A DNA stretch of 64,000 nt. Source: Saprospiraceae bacterium (GTDB lineage: Bacteria > Bacteroidota > Bacteroidia > Chitinophagales > Saprospiraceae). Positions 25,524-34,864 of the stretch are shown here, piece after piece (position 1 is the first letter of the stretch; each line of letters starts with the position of its first letter). The notes below the pieces were generated by a model. The model had not been told where the DNA came from. It ran no database searches and was given only the letters and a program-made list of their open reading frames with translations. Location of the stretch: contig JADJYQ010000005.1 of NCBI GenBank assembly GCA_016719615.1, forward strand, positions 62,001 through 126,000, written 5' to 3'. The position numbers and the translations under genes were made by a program.

Positions 25524-26714
25524 TTAGTTAAGCTTGCTTTTTTTCGAAATGCGTTCCACCATTAAATTAGTAATGAGTGTAATGAGAAATAACATACATC
25601 CCAAGGCAAAAAGTGATTTAAAATGGAGTCCGCCAAAAGGCGCTTCACCCAATTCAGCAGCAATCGTAGCAGGAATAGTTCTTACTGGTTGAGTTAGGGA
25701 AGTAGGTAATAAAGCAGCATTTCCAGTGACCATGAGCACTGCCATGGTTTCACCAACTGCTCGGCCAATACCTAAAATGGCTGCAGCTGTTATACCACTG
25801 GAAGCATAAGGTATGATAACTTTGAAAATCGTTTGCCAATGAGATGCCCCTAATGCAAGGCTAGCTTCCTTTATGGCTAAGGGACAAGTTCTGATGGCGT
25901 CTTCTGATACGGTAATGATCGTCGGCAATGCCATGATCGCCAATAATATACTTCCGGCTAATGCAGTTTCGCCAACAGGTAAGTTGAAAAAACTTTGTAT
26001 GAAGGGAACAATGATGACCAATCCGAAAAAGCCATAGACTACAGAAGGAATACCCGATAATAATTCGATGATGGGTTTTAAGATTTTGCGCACGCGTTCA
26101 TCAGCAATTTCAGCTAAATAAACAGCAGCTGCAAGTCCTAAAGGCAAAGCAATGAGGATGGCTAATAAACTCACGAGCAAAGTGCCCATCAATAAGGGCA
26201 GTGTACCCATGATGGCAGCAGGTTTGGCCGTAGGAAACCATTCCTTGCCGGATAAAAATTTCCATAAACTTATTTTTTGAATAGAAATTTGCTTGATACC
26301 TGGTGTCAGGCTCAAATGTTTTTCAGAAAAATAAGCAATAGTACCCGGTACTGTATCCATATAATGGTTTACACATACACTGAGGTATTCAAAATTTTTA
26401 CCTAATTGTGTTTCCGTAAAAAGTTCGTCAATTTCGTCTGCTGAAATCAGTGTAATTTTCTGATCAAATGCACCGAGTTCTTTCCAGTTTGTAATTTTCT
26501 TGTCAAAAATATTTTTGATCTGAGTTTCCGTTAAGTCGTTTACAGAATTGTCTTTATGGATAAATAGCGCATGATGATCTTCGAGTGGCGAGGAATTGAT
26601 AAACAACACGCCTTCTCTGAACAAGAAAAATACAATTAATAAAACAATGACTGCGGATATAAACCCGCAGCCCTTGATTATAAATTCAATTATTTTTTCG
26701 ACGAAATGCTTCAA
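25524..26714 (-). CDS. pstC: phosphate permease PstC with a PstS-like periplasmic insert
   Basis: 396 residues, longer than the usual 300-320. It appears to start at TTG 26714, 5 bases after the pstS stop; no nearby ATG fits. The first membrane helix (about residues 14-34) is followed by an extra periplasmic stretch (about 45-145). This reads like the second lobe of a phosphate-binding protein: LTETQIKNIFDKKITNWKEL parallels LTREQLEGIFTGSITNWKEV in this operon's PstS, and VPGTIAYF parallels TPGAIGYI. The rest is a normal PstC permease (VYLAEIADERVRKILKPIIE, EASLALGASHWQTIFKVIIP). Confidence 0.93.
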   Translation of the reverse strand: MKHFVEKIIEFIIKGCGFISAVIVLLIVFFLFREGVLFINSSPLEDHHALFIHKDNSVNDLTETQIKNIFDKKITNWKELGAFDQKITLISADEIDELFTETQLGKNFEYLSVCVNHYMDTVPGTIAYFSEKHLSLTPGIKQISIQKISLWKFLSGKEWFPTAKPAAIMGTLPLLMGTLLVSLLAILIALPLGLAAAVYLAEIADERVRKILKPIIELLSGIPSVVYGFFGLVIIVPFIQSFFNLPVGETALAGSILLAIMALPTIITVSEDAIRTCPLAIKEASLALGASHWQTIFKVIIPYASSGITAAAILGIGRAVGETMAVLMVTGNAALLPTSLTQPVRTIPATIAAELGEAPFGGLHFKSLFALGCMLFLITLITNLMVERISKKSKLN

Positions 26715-26719
26715 ATTCT

Positions 26720-28822
26720 TTAGTTCTTAGTTAGTGGTATATAACCTACCTCTTCAACGAGTTTTTGTCCGGCTTCTGATAGTGTAAAATCTATGTAAGC
26801 TTTTACTTTTTCAGATTTTTTGACATCGTAAATATAATATAGCGGTCTCGATATCGGGTAAGATTTATTTTTTGCTGTTTCCATAGACGGAGCAACAAAT
26901 GTGGCACCCTGATCATATGAAACTTCGATTGACTTGACTTCAGGAGTCATATATGCGAGCCCAATATAACCGATAGCTCCGGGTGTCTGGCCAATTGACT
27001 GAACGATGGCTCCGGTAGCAGGCATATTCAATACGGTGCTGGCATAATTCTTTTTATCCATTACGTGTTCTTTAAAAAATTCATAAGTACCAGAACTGTT
27101 TTCTCTGGAATAAACCACTATGGAAAGGTCTTCTCCACCTACTTCTTTCCAATTCGTAATACTTCCTGTAAAAATACCTTCCAATTGTTCGCGGGTCAGC
27201 TTGGTTACAGCATTTTTAGGATTAATTACAACTGCCAAAGCATCTACTGCCAGGGTTATAACTTCAATGTTCATTTGTTTTTCCTGGAATTTCAATTTCT
27301 CATCAGATTTCAGGTCCCTTGAAGACATAGCGATATCCGTGTTGCCATCCATCAAAGCTGTGACCCCGGTTCCACTTCCCCCTCCAACTACAGCGATTGA
27401 AACGTCCTTGTTGGTAGCCATAAATGCTTCAGAAGTTTTTTGCCCTAGCGGTAAAACCGTATCACTTCCTTTTAAAGTAATAGAATTTGCATTGGTATTT
27501 GAGTTGTTTTGATTGCCACCACCGCATGCAAACAGAAGTGAAACAACCATAAGAAAAGATAAAAGAGATTTCATAATATTCATTTTTTTAAATTTAAATT
27601 GTGTGCGAACGGTAAATACATTATCTTTTAAATCAGACTGAAAGCCGTTGAGATTTTCAGATTTTTCATTTGTAATCATGTCATAATAAAACATGACATA
27701 CATATTTTTATAATAATAGTTTAATCCTAGACCTAAAGTGGTATATTTAATATCAGTTGATCCGGTTTTTGAACCGGCGCTTCCAATATCGTTTGTTTCG
27801 ACATCTGCATTCGGATCGTACCAGTCAAATTTCATAACAAACATCCAATTTGATTGGCCAATTTTTTGCAAAAGATGAGCACCAATGGCATTGAAATTCC
27901 TTACATAGCTGTCCGCTGTTGGAAGTGTGCTGCTTTTAGGACTGTCTGAAGTATTTGAATACCCGGGTTGCTTGCCCTGAACCCATTCTACGCGTAAAGT
28001 TGTGTTCCCAAGAATATTTGAAAAATGATATTGTACATCTGCTCCCAGATATTCTCGTTTCACTTTACTGCCTTTTGTAAAACTGCTGGTATCGAGCAAC
28101 GAAAATGCAGGCTGGGCCGCATCTGTATTCATTTCATATCTATAGGGATTTCCTTGAATAACGCCACCACTGTAAAAGGAGATACCGCCTGATAAATGAG
28201 ATGATTTCATTTTTTGTTGGATAGATACTCTGGCTACAACATCTTTGAAGCCATCAAAATCTGCAGTGGTAGCTGTGCCGTTATATACGCCAAATTCCAG
28301 TTGGATGGGTTTTAAAGCTGAATAAGTCAACTTACATCCAAGGTCAGCTTCTGCGGGTAGTAATGTAGTTGAAAATCGAACTCGTTCAGGACCTTCGTGA
28401 TTCGCAGTTGAATATGATTGTTCAAAACCGAAGGGTCGCGGAAATAATCCGGCAGTATATTTTAAATGTAATTTTGAAAAGCTATAGGAACCATAAATAT
28501 CGTGAAGGCTAATCCCTCTTTCGGTATTTTCAGTGACGAGAACCCACTCAAAAGGTTTGCCCTCATAGGCCACTTTTAATCGGGCTCGTCGCATGCTGAA
28601 CCGATTATCGACATTCGCAGCGAAATCACCTCCAGGGTATTTGATACCCTTTTCTTCGGCTATTTGATATTGTGCCTGAAGGTAACCGCTCACTTTGATG
28701 TTTTTTAAAATTTTGATGTCATTCCCAAGAACTTTTAAAGTAGAATCAATTGCGATTTGATCCTGTGCATTAGAAGCCAGGGACACTAAAGAACATAGAA
28801 ATACCAGATGAAGGACTTTCAT
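26720..28822 (-). CDS. pstS: phosphate-selective porin fused in frame to PstS phosphate-binding lipoprotein
   Basis: One open frame of 700 residues from ATG 28822 (an upstream GTG at 28849 is less likely; the signal MKVLHLVFLCSLVSLASNAQ follows the ATG). Residues 1-413 form an OprP/OprO-like porin (RFSMRRARLKVAYEG, YTAGLFPRPFGFEQSY) ending in the barrel-like VRTQFKFKK. Residue 414 begins a second, complete lipoprotein signal (MNIMKSLLSFLMVVSLLFAC) and PstS, with the phosphate-loop patterns KGSDTVLP, GGGSGTG and SRENSSGTYEFF. An internal lipobox makes a working fusion unlikely. The two halves meet at a run of seven A (27583-27589). First in the operon with pstC, pstA, pstB and phoU. Confidence 0.85.
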   Translation of the reverse strand: MKVLHLVFLCSLVSLASNAQDQIAIDSTLKVLGNDIKILKNIKVSGYLQAQYQIAEEKGIKYPGGDFAANVDNRFSMRRARLKVAYEGKPFEWVLVTENTERGISLHDIYGSYSFSKLHLKYTAGLFPRPFGFEQSYSTANHEGPERVRFSTTLLPAEADLGCKLTYSALKPIQLEFGVYNGTATTADFDGFKDVVARVSIQQKMKSSHLSGGISFYSGGVIQGNPYRYEMNTDAAQPAFSLLDTSSFTKGSKVKREYLGADVQYHFSNILGNTTLRVEWVQGKQPGYSNTSDSPKSSTLPTADSYVRNFNAIGAHLLQKIGQSNWMFVMKFDWYDPNADVETNDIGSAGSKTGSTDIKYTTLGLGLNYYYKNMYVMFYYDMITNEKSENLNGFQSDLKDNVFTVRTQFKFKKMNIMKSLLSFLMVVSLLFACGGGNQNNSNTNANSITLKGSDTVLPLGQKTSEAFMATNKDVSIAVVGGGSGTGVTALMDGNTDIAMSSRDLKSDEKLKFQEKQMNIEVITLAVDALAVVINPKNAVTKLTREQLEGIFTGSITNWKEVGGEDLSIVVYSRENSSGTYEFFKEHVMDKKNYASTVLNMPATGAIVQSIGQTPGAIGYIGLAYMTPEVKSIEVSYDQGATFVAPSMETAKNKSYPISRPLYYIYDVKKSEKVKAYIDFTLSEAGQKLVEEVGYIPLTKN
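27583..27589 (-). other. A7 homopolymer joining porin and pstS
   Basis: On the minus strand, the run AAAAAAATGAATATTATG connects the porin to pstS. With six A instead of seven, the porin would stop at TGA right after FKFKK, and pstS would start at the overlapping ATG (ATGA). The run could be an assembly error, a mutation or a polymerase-slippage site. Confidence 0.7.
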
Positions 28823-28885
28823 TTCAAACTTTTTTACGTTAAATAACACTTTTTACAAGGCAAAGGTAGAAGCTGTCTGGTGCCG

Positions 28886-28906
28886 TAATATGAAGTCAAT
28901 ATTAAG
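28886..28906 (-). promoter_or_regulatory. candidate Pho-box-like direct repeat upstream of the porin-pst operon
   Basis: On the minus strand the sequence reads CTTAATA-TTGA-CTTCATA-TTA: two related heptamers spaced 11 bases apart, as in PhoB boxes (CTGTCAT repeats), ending about 63 bases before the operon's ATG. The match to the enterobacterial consensus is partial and the Bacteroidota consensus is uncertain. Confidence 0.3.
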
Positions 28907-29012
28907 AAATGATTAATTCGGCAGTTCCAAATTCATTTTTGTAAAGGCTCCTATGGTCAAAGAACTCATTACATTTTATGAAAACCATTAACTTAGCCCA
29001 AAATAAAACAGG

Positions 29013-30386
29013 GTGAAAAGAAGAACTTTTATGTTGCAATCAGGAATCTTAGCCGGACTAGGCTTAGCTGCACCAAATTGGCTTTCTGCTCAAGGAAAAC
29101 CTAAAAAGAAAATTAAATCGGTTGTTGTCTTAGGAGCCGGTTTTGCAGGTCTTGCTGCGGCGTATTTTCTTAAAAATAAGGGAATAAAAGTCACCATCCT
29201 GGAAGCTAAAAACAGGATCGGAGGCCGTGTCTTTTCGCATCAACCCGAACAGGCTCAGCAATTGGTCATTGAATTGGGGGCTGAATGGGTAGGCGAATCG
29301 CATGAAAGGGTTATCGATTTATGTAAGACCTTTGGCTTAGAATTACAGAACAATAAATTTGAAAGTCATTTGACTTTGAGCGGACAATACCAGGCTGCCG
29401 GAAAATGGGGCTTCAGTCCAGAATTTGATCAGTTTTGGAACCAAAAAACTGAACTCTGGAATTCACTCAGTCCACAGCAAAAGAAAAAACTGGATAAAAT
29501 GGATTGGTGGCGGTATTTATCAAACAAAAAATTCGAAGAGCGCGATCTGTTTTTAAGAGAATTGCTGGACAGCACTGATTTTGGAGAGAGCATCAGGCAC
29601 ACCTCTGCATATGCTGCTTTTGCTGAATATGCAGAAAGCAGCGAAAAGAATGAAATGGATTTAAAAATCAAAGGCGGTAATAGCAGACTCTCTGATGAAA
29701 TTGGCAAAGCTGTCGGTCTTGAAAATATACTTTTGCAACACCGCGTTGTTCAGATCAATCAGGAAAAACTAACGGGTGTTCGTATCGTTTGTGAAAATGG
29801 AGCTTCATTTACAACAGATGCAGTGATATGTGCATTGCCGACCGCCGCAGTTCAAAATATAAAATGGACACCAGCTTTGCCGGCAATACAGACGGATGCG
29901 ATGAATGCCTTACAGTATGCGCGTATCGGCAAATTTCCAATGGTGTTTTCCGAAAGATTTTGGGAAGCTGAAGATTTTGATATGGTCACGGATACACCAG
30001 CCCATTATTTTTATCATGCCACCAAAAATCAAGTCCAAAAGGAAGGTGTATTAATTTGTTATGCCATTGGCGAAAAATCGGAAGTTTTGAATTCAGTAAG
30101 TCAGGAACAAAGAGAAGCGATCATACTCGATGCTTTGAAACCTGCATTTGGAGATGTCCGCAAATATTTGAAGCAAAATATTAAATATTTCTGGGGCACC
30201 GATCCTTTTTCTAAAGGAGCTTATGCTTTTTATGGTAAAAACCAATGGTTCGGAATTATGCCCGTTTTAAAGCAGCCTTTTATGAAAGTCCATTTCGCAG
30301 GTGAGCACTTGGCAGACTGGCAGGGATTTATGGAAGGCGCCATTGTCACAGGTGAAGAAGCCGCTGAATCTATTTTGCATGCTTAG
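29013..30386 (+). CDS. twin-arginine-exported flavin amine oxidase
   Basis: 457 residues from a GTG start at 29013. This start is chosen because it supplies the twin-arginine motif KRRTFM ahead of a hydrophobic stretch; the ATG at 29031 would remove it. The mature protein binds FAD (VVVLGAGFAGLAAAYF, residues 37-52; EAKNRIGGR, 64-72) and ends with the C-terminal flavin motif FAGEHLADWQGFMEGAI, as in monoamine-oxidase-like enzymes. It probably oxidises an amine in the periplasm after folding with its cofactor in the cytoplasm. The substrate is unknown. It is transcribed away from the pst operon. Confidence 0.88.
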   Translation: MKRRTFMLQSGILAGLGLAAPNWLSAQGKPKKKIKSVVVLGAGFAGLAAAYFLKNKGIKVTILEAKNRIGGRVFSHQPEQAQQLVIELGAEWVGESHERVIDLCKTFGLELQNNKFESHLTLSGQYQAAGKWGFSPEFDQFWNQKTELWNSLSPQQKKKLDKMDWWRYLSNKKFEERDLFLRELLDSTDFGESIRHTSAYAAFAEYAESSEKNEMDLKIKGGNSRLSDEIGKAVGLENILLQHRVVQINQEKLTGVRIVCENGASFTTDAVICALPTAAVQNIKWTPALPAIQTDAMNALQYARIGKFPMVFSERFWEAEDFDMVTDTPAHYFYHATKNQVQKEGVLICYAIGEKSEVLNSVSQEQREAIILDALKPAFGDVRKYLKQNIKYFWGTDPFSKGAYAFYGKNQWFGIMPVLKQPFMKVHFAGEHLADWQGFMEGAIVTGEEAAESILHA

Positions 30387-30620
30387 ATGATTCATGATGC
30401 CATAATATTACAAAAAGGGAACGGTTTAATCTTTGGTTTATTCGGGAATTAATATTTCCTTGTTATTTATAATTTCAGCGATGATTAAAAGAGATCCCTA
30501 TCTTTATGTTACCTCAAAACACCCCCAAATAATAATTGCTGTCTAATTCTGATAACGTTCTGGAATTTTAGTAACTAATATTCAGAAGGGCAAATTCACC
30601 TTTTAAGATATATTTGAACA

Positions 30621-32636
30621 ATGAACAAGTTTCTACAAATAGTATGTTTGACAATAATCGGATTGTTTTTATACCATCAGGCCTGCGGACAAGTCGATCG
30701 CAAAAAGGCTTTATTGATTGGTGTGGGGAAATATCCGGAAGCCGGTGGGTGGAATTCCTTGAGCTCTATGAATGATATTCAATTGGTTACCAAAACTTTA
30801 CGTGATCAGGGATTCAAAGATGAGAATATCATCATCTTGTCTGACGAAAAAGCAGTCAAACTGAACATCCTCAAATCGATTGAACAGGATTTGTACAATA
30901 AAGTTAAGCCGGGAGATATCATTTACTTTCAGTTTTCAGGACATGGACAGCAAGCTGCAGATCAAAATGGGGATGAGATCGATGCCCTTGATGAATGTAT
31001 AGTTCCTTTCGACTCTCCTAAAAAATTTCAAGCGGGAGTCAACGAAGGCGAAAAATTGATTCGCGATGAGGAATTAGGTCAGGCCATGTCTAAATTAAGA
31101 GAAAAAATTGGTCCAACCGGTCACGTATTGGTAGTTTTAGATGCTTGTCATTCAGGAACGGGAACTAGAGGCTCAGCCCAGGCCAGAGGAACTACAGATG
31201 TTATGGCCAGCAAGGATTATCTGAAAAACAACAGTCAAAAAATATTTAAAAAAGAAAATAATGAATTGACTTCCAAAGCCAGAGGTAGCGAAGAGGTAAA
31301 AACACTGGCTCCTATGGTTTCTTTTTTTGGTTCAGCACAAAATCAATTAAATTATGAAATGACAGATGAGGCCGGTCAAAGTTTCGGTTCCTTATCATAT
31401 GCTTTGACCCAATCCATTTTTAAAGTGAAAGAAGGTAGTTCTTATAGGGCCTTGTTTGACAAAATCCGGAACGAAATGAGCAGGATCGCTCCTTTGCAAC
31501 AACCACAGGTTGAAGGCGAATTGGATATGGATGTGTTTAATGGAAAACTGCTTGGTAAAGCAAGTTATTTCAGAGTTTTAAAGGTGCTGTCCGAAACTGA
31601 ACTCAACATCAATGGTGGCACTTTGCATGGTTTAAATAAAGGATCTATTATAGGATTGTTTCCAGCGGATACCAGAGATTTTCAAAATACTACTCCGATT
31701 GCAACCGGAACCATTACAAAAGCATTTGCTACGCAGTCATCAATCACTCTTGACAGTGCTATTTCAAAGAATACGGCAGAACTTGCCTGGGTTTATATAC
31801 TTGAATATGGTTTTGGAGAACTGAGCATTCCAATAGGATTAAAAATTCAACAATCAGAATTAGAGATGGATATTAAAAAATGGTTATTTGAAAAACCATA
31901 TTTGAAATTCGATCAGCAAAGTCCAAAAATTTGGATTGAATTTGAAAGGGGCGAATTATTAAGATTAAGCACATTTGACGGATACCCTATAGATAGTTTT
32001 ATACTTCAAAAGGATGTTGCCATTTCACCCTTAGTGCGAAACAAAATTTTCAAAAAACTTAGATCGTATTTACAAGGTCAGTTTATGAAAAAAATGGAAA
32101 TGGAGGCTGCAGAAATCAAAGTGACTTTTAAAATTGTGCCCGTTGACAGTATTGAGGAAGGGATGACCGTAGAAGATGTCCGTTTTTTGAATTATGGAAG
32201 TGACGGGGTTAAAAAATTAGCAGAAGGATCACAAATCAGGATTCTCGTGCAAAACGAAGGAATCAAACCTGCATTTTTTAACATCATAGATTTACAACCG
32301 GATAATGTGATAAACTCACTTATTCCTGGCCTTAATGACAATATTGCTCCTGAAGAATTGAGAATTTTACCCGGGCAAAAACTATTGATGTCTCAGACTT
32401 TTGTGATTGGTGCTCCATATGGTCCTGAAATGTTTAAACTCATCGCTTCATCAAAACCGATAGATTTAAGGGCTACATTAGGTACCAGAGGATTCAAAGA
32501 AATGAGTCCATTTGAGAAATTGTTTAAAGAGACCAAAGAAGAAGAAATTTATCAAACCCGCGGAGGCAAAGCATTGAGCTTACCTTCAGGAGATATCAAC
32601 ATTTATTCAGACACATTTATCATTACAGAAAATTAA
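30621..32636 (+). CDS. secreted caspase-family (C14) protease with DUF4384-like C-terminus
   Basis: 671 residues with an N-terminal signal (FLQIVCLTIIGLFLYHQACGQ; signal peptidase I or lipoprotein type uncertain). Residues 28-310 are a caspase/metacaspase domain: KALLIGVGKYPE, catalytic His108 in FSGHGQ, an acidic loop DQNGDEIDALDE, and catalytic Cys176 in LDACHSG. The C-terminal third (RILVQNEGIKPAFFNIIDLQ, ILPGQKLLMSQTF) resembles DUF4384, often attached to bacterial caspases. It is first in a compact cluster; the next gene follows after 7 bases. Likely cleaves after basic residues as metacaspases do, but substrates are unknown. Confidence 0.88.
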   Translation: MNKFLQIVCLTIIGLFLYHQACGQVDRKKALLIGVGKYPEAGGWNSLSSMNDIQLVTKTLRDQGFKDENIIILSDEKAVKLNILKSIEQDLYNKVKPGDIIYFQFSGHGQQAADQNGDEIDALDECIVPFDSPKKFQAGVNEGEKLIRDEELGQAMSKLREKIGPTGHVLVVLDACHSGTGTRGSAQARGTTDVMASKDYLKNNSQKIFKKENNELTSKARGSEEVKTLAPMVSFFGSAQNQLNYEMTDEAGQSFGSLSYALTQSIFKVKEGSSYRALFDKIRNEMSRIAPLQQPQVEGELDMDVFNGKLLGKASYFRVLKVLSETELNINGGTLHGLNKGSIIGLFPADTRDFQNTTPIATGTITKAFATQSSITLDSAISKNTAELAWVYILEYGFGELSIPIGLKIQQSELEMDIKKWLFEKPYLKFDQQSPKIWIEFERGELLRLSTFDGYPIDSFILQKDVAISPLVRNKIFKKLRSYLQGQFMKKMEMEAAEIKVTFKIVPVDSIEEGMTVEDVRFLNYGSDGVKKLAEGSQIRILVQNEGIKPAFFNIIDLQPDNVINSLIPGLNDNIAPEELRILPGQKLLMSQTFVIGAPYGPEMFKLIASSKPIDLRATLGTRGFKEMSPFEKLFKETKEEEIYQTRGGKALSLPSGDINIYSDTFIITEN

Positions 32637-32643
32637 TATTATC

Positions 32644-34194
32644 ATGACCAAGTACATTTATTTCGCCGTCGCCATTTTCTTCGCAACTAGTTTAAGCGGG
32701 CAGGACCTTCATATCTATTATGATGTTCACAATGACAGCATGTGGTATATGAAAAACGGCAAACCTGTAAAAGAGTTAAAAATTAGAAAAGACAGGCAAG
32801 TCCATTTTCACCTTGTGGAATTCAATAATTATATTTATTCGGCACTGTTTGATGCAACCAATCATGCATTACCACCGGCAGAGTATGGAAGTGATAATGG
32901 AGGATTCCGTGGGTTTATGCCGCAATTGCTCAACAGCTTTTTTCCGGGCGGTGGATTGCCCTTTATGAATGTGCCCATCTTTGGAAAACTCCTGGGAGCG
33001 GTATCGGGAGCCAACCCCGAAGGCAACGCAAGAGGAGATATGGAAGATATCGCCGAATTCAAAGAAAAACTCGATGGTTTACAAATGGAAACGGAGGCCA
33101 TGAATGAATTAATAACTGATATCAATTTGAGGGAAAAGGCCGTGCGAACTTTAAAAGGAAATATTGATTACATCAATACCTTGTGTAAAACACCTTCTAT
33201 CGCACCATCACTTGTCAAAGAACTCGTCATGGATGTTTTTGAAGATGCGTTTATGTTGAAACAGGGGCAAACTTTTAACGTCAAGGATGTCGAAAAATTA
33301 AACGAACGATTGTTAGAAATCCCATCTTTAAGAGATTTGGCTAAAAAGAGATTGGATAATTATGTATTGAAAGTTTCAGAAGTTGGAAAAATAGTTACCA
33401 AATTAAAATCCCTGGATCATGGAATAGACGAATTATATGCCTTACTTCAGAAATTTGAAACCGACGCACCCCAAATTCTAAACCTGATGCAGAGATTGGA
33501 AGTAAGTCTTGGCGCCAATGACCTTACAGGCGGGCATCCAGAGGCCAATACTGATTACGGTCCTTATATCCAAACGTATTTCGTAAAATACATGGATCTG
33601 GCCAATAACGATTTTGCCTATACGCATAATTCGACAGCAGAAGGACGTCACCTCATTTATAGTCTGAAACTGTTCAGAAAAGACAGTACCGATTTGAATG
33701 TTGAAAACGAATCAGAGTTAAAACCTGTAAAAACCATTAAGTTAAAAATTGATACTTATGGTGAGTTTAGATTGGGAACTTCTTTTGGAGTAAATGCAAT
33801 CAAATTTAATAAGGCTCCACAAAGATTTTTTGTAAAAGATAATGTAATCAGCGCAGTTGATGAAGACCAGTATGCTCCCATGTTGAGTTCCTATTTCAAT
33901 TTGAGTTATTCTACGGGCGGAGCTATTACTCCGGCTTTATCTTTTGGAATGGGATTGCCATTGAGCAGTGCAGAAAGTGTTGAAGGTCTAGCATTCTTTT
34001 TTGGACCCGGAGTGTATTTGGGCAGGAAGCAAAGTATTATGATCAGCGGTGGATTTATGTTTTCTAAAGTTGAAAGACTTACCAATGGCCTTCAGGTTGG
34101 TGACGCCATAATCATAGGTGATGGTATTTTACCGGTTGAAAAGAAATTTGATACAGGTATATATTTTGGCATTGCTTACAAGATTGGAGATTAA
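32644..34194 (+). CDS. exported protein with helical region and outer-membrane-barrel-like C-terminus
   Basis: 516 residues with a signal peptide ending TSLSGQ. Residues about 95-130 are Gly/Pro-rich (FFPGGGLPFMNVPIFG). Residues 130-290 are predicted helical with heptad-like patterns (EFKEKLDGLQMETEAMNELI). From about 365 the sequence turns strand-rich (GEFRLGTSFGVNAIKF, ITPALSFGMGLPL, FGPGVYLG) and ends IYFGIAYKIGD, like a barrel. No family recognised. The 7-base gap to the caspase gene implies cotranscription and a joint role at the outer membrane. Confidence 0.6.
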   Translation: MTKYIYFAVAIFFATSLSGQDLHIYYDVHNDSMWYMKNGKPVKELKIRKDRQVHFHLVEFNNYIYSALFDATNHALPPAEYGSDNGGFRGFMPQLLNSFFPGGGLPFMNVPIFGKLLGAVSGANPEGNARGDMEDIAEFKEKLDGLQMETEAMNELITDINLREKAVRTLKGNIDYINTLCKTPSIAPSLVKELVMDVFEDAFMLKQGQTFNVKDVEKLNERLLEIPSLRDLAKKRLDNYVLKVSEVGKIVTKLKSLDHGIDELYALLQKFETDAPQILNLMQRLEVSLGANDLTGGHPEANTDYGPYIQTYFVKYMDLANNDFAYTHNSTAEGRHLIYSLKLFRKDSTDLNVENESELKPVKTIKLKIDTYGEFRLGTSFGVNAIKFNKAPQRFFVKDNVISAVDEDQYAPMLSSYFNLSYSTGGAITPALSFGMGLPLSSAESVEGLAFFFGPGVYLGRKQSIMISGGFMFSKVERLTNGLQVGDAIIIGDGILPVEKKFDTGIYFGIAYKIGD

Positions 34195-34288
34195 AAATTA
34201 TAAATATTAAGTGGCGGCAAGAAAATTATCCAAGCAAATAGTGCTTATAATGAATTGCGACTTGTAACATCAGATCAATTATTAAAAA

Positions 34289-34864
34289 ATGAGCGACGTG
34301 CAAAGTAGTGTAACAAATCAAATGATCACAAATCAAGAACAGATCCAGGCGAAAATCAAAGAATTATACAAACTGTATTATTCAGATGTACAAAATTATG
34401 TTTGCAACAATAGCGGACAAGCTGAGGATGCAAGGGATTTGTTTCAGGAAATTGCGTTGAATTTTTTAAAAATGATGCAAGATGGCATTACTGATTCGAT
34501 TCAAAATGAAAAATATTATCTCATGGGAATGGCGCGGAATCTCTGGTTGAAAAAAGTGCATAAGGAAAAACATACGCTTTCCTATGAGGATGTGATGCTC
34601 ACCGAAAAGGCTGATGAAGCAGGAAATGAAGAGGAGAAAAATTCTTTGTTCGAACTGGTATCCAACAAATTGGCTGAAATTTCAAAGGAGTGTCAGCAAA
34701 TTATTTATGAAGGATTTTACCAGAAGAAATCAAATACTGAATTGGCTGCTCTAATGGGATATACAGAACAATTTGTAAAAGTGAAGAAACACAGATGTTT
34801 GCAGGGATTAAAAAAGATCATCCTGGATTCGCCTGATTACCGCCACCTTAAAAATGCTTTTTAA
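34289..34864 (+). CDS. ECF-type RNA polymerase sigma factor of the caspase/CHASE2 cluster
   Basis: 191 residues. Region 2 lies at about 25-95 (YYSDVQNYVCNNSGQAEDAR, DLFQEIALNFLKMM, YYLMGMARNLWLKKV). Region 4 lies at about 130-185 (CQQIIYEGFYQKKSNTELAA, then the recognition helix GYTEQFVKVKKHRCLQGL). It is expected to direct RNA polymerase to a small set of promoters. The following gene starts within its stop codon (1-base overlap), the usual coupling to an anti-sigma factor. A 94-base gap upstream may hold its own promoter. Confidence 0.88.
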   Translation: MSDVQSSVTNQMITNQEQIQAKIKELYKLYYSDVQNYVCNNSGQAEDARDLFQEIALNFLKMMQDGITDSIQNEKYYLMGMARNLWLKKVHKEKHTLSYEDVMLTEKADEAGNEEEKNSLFELVSNKLAEISKECQQIIYEGFYQKKSNTELAALMGYTEQFVKVKKHRCLQGLKKIILDSPDYRHLKNAF

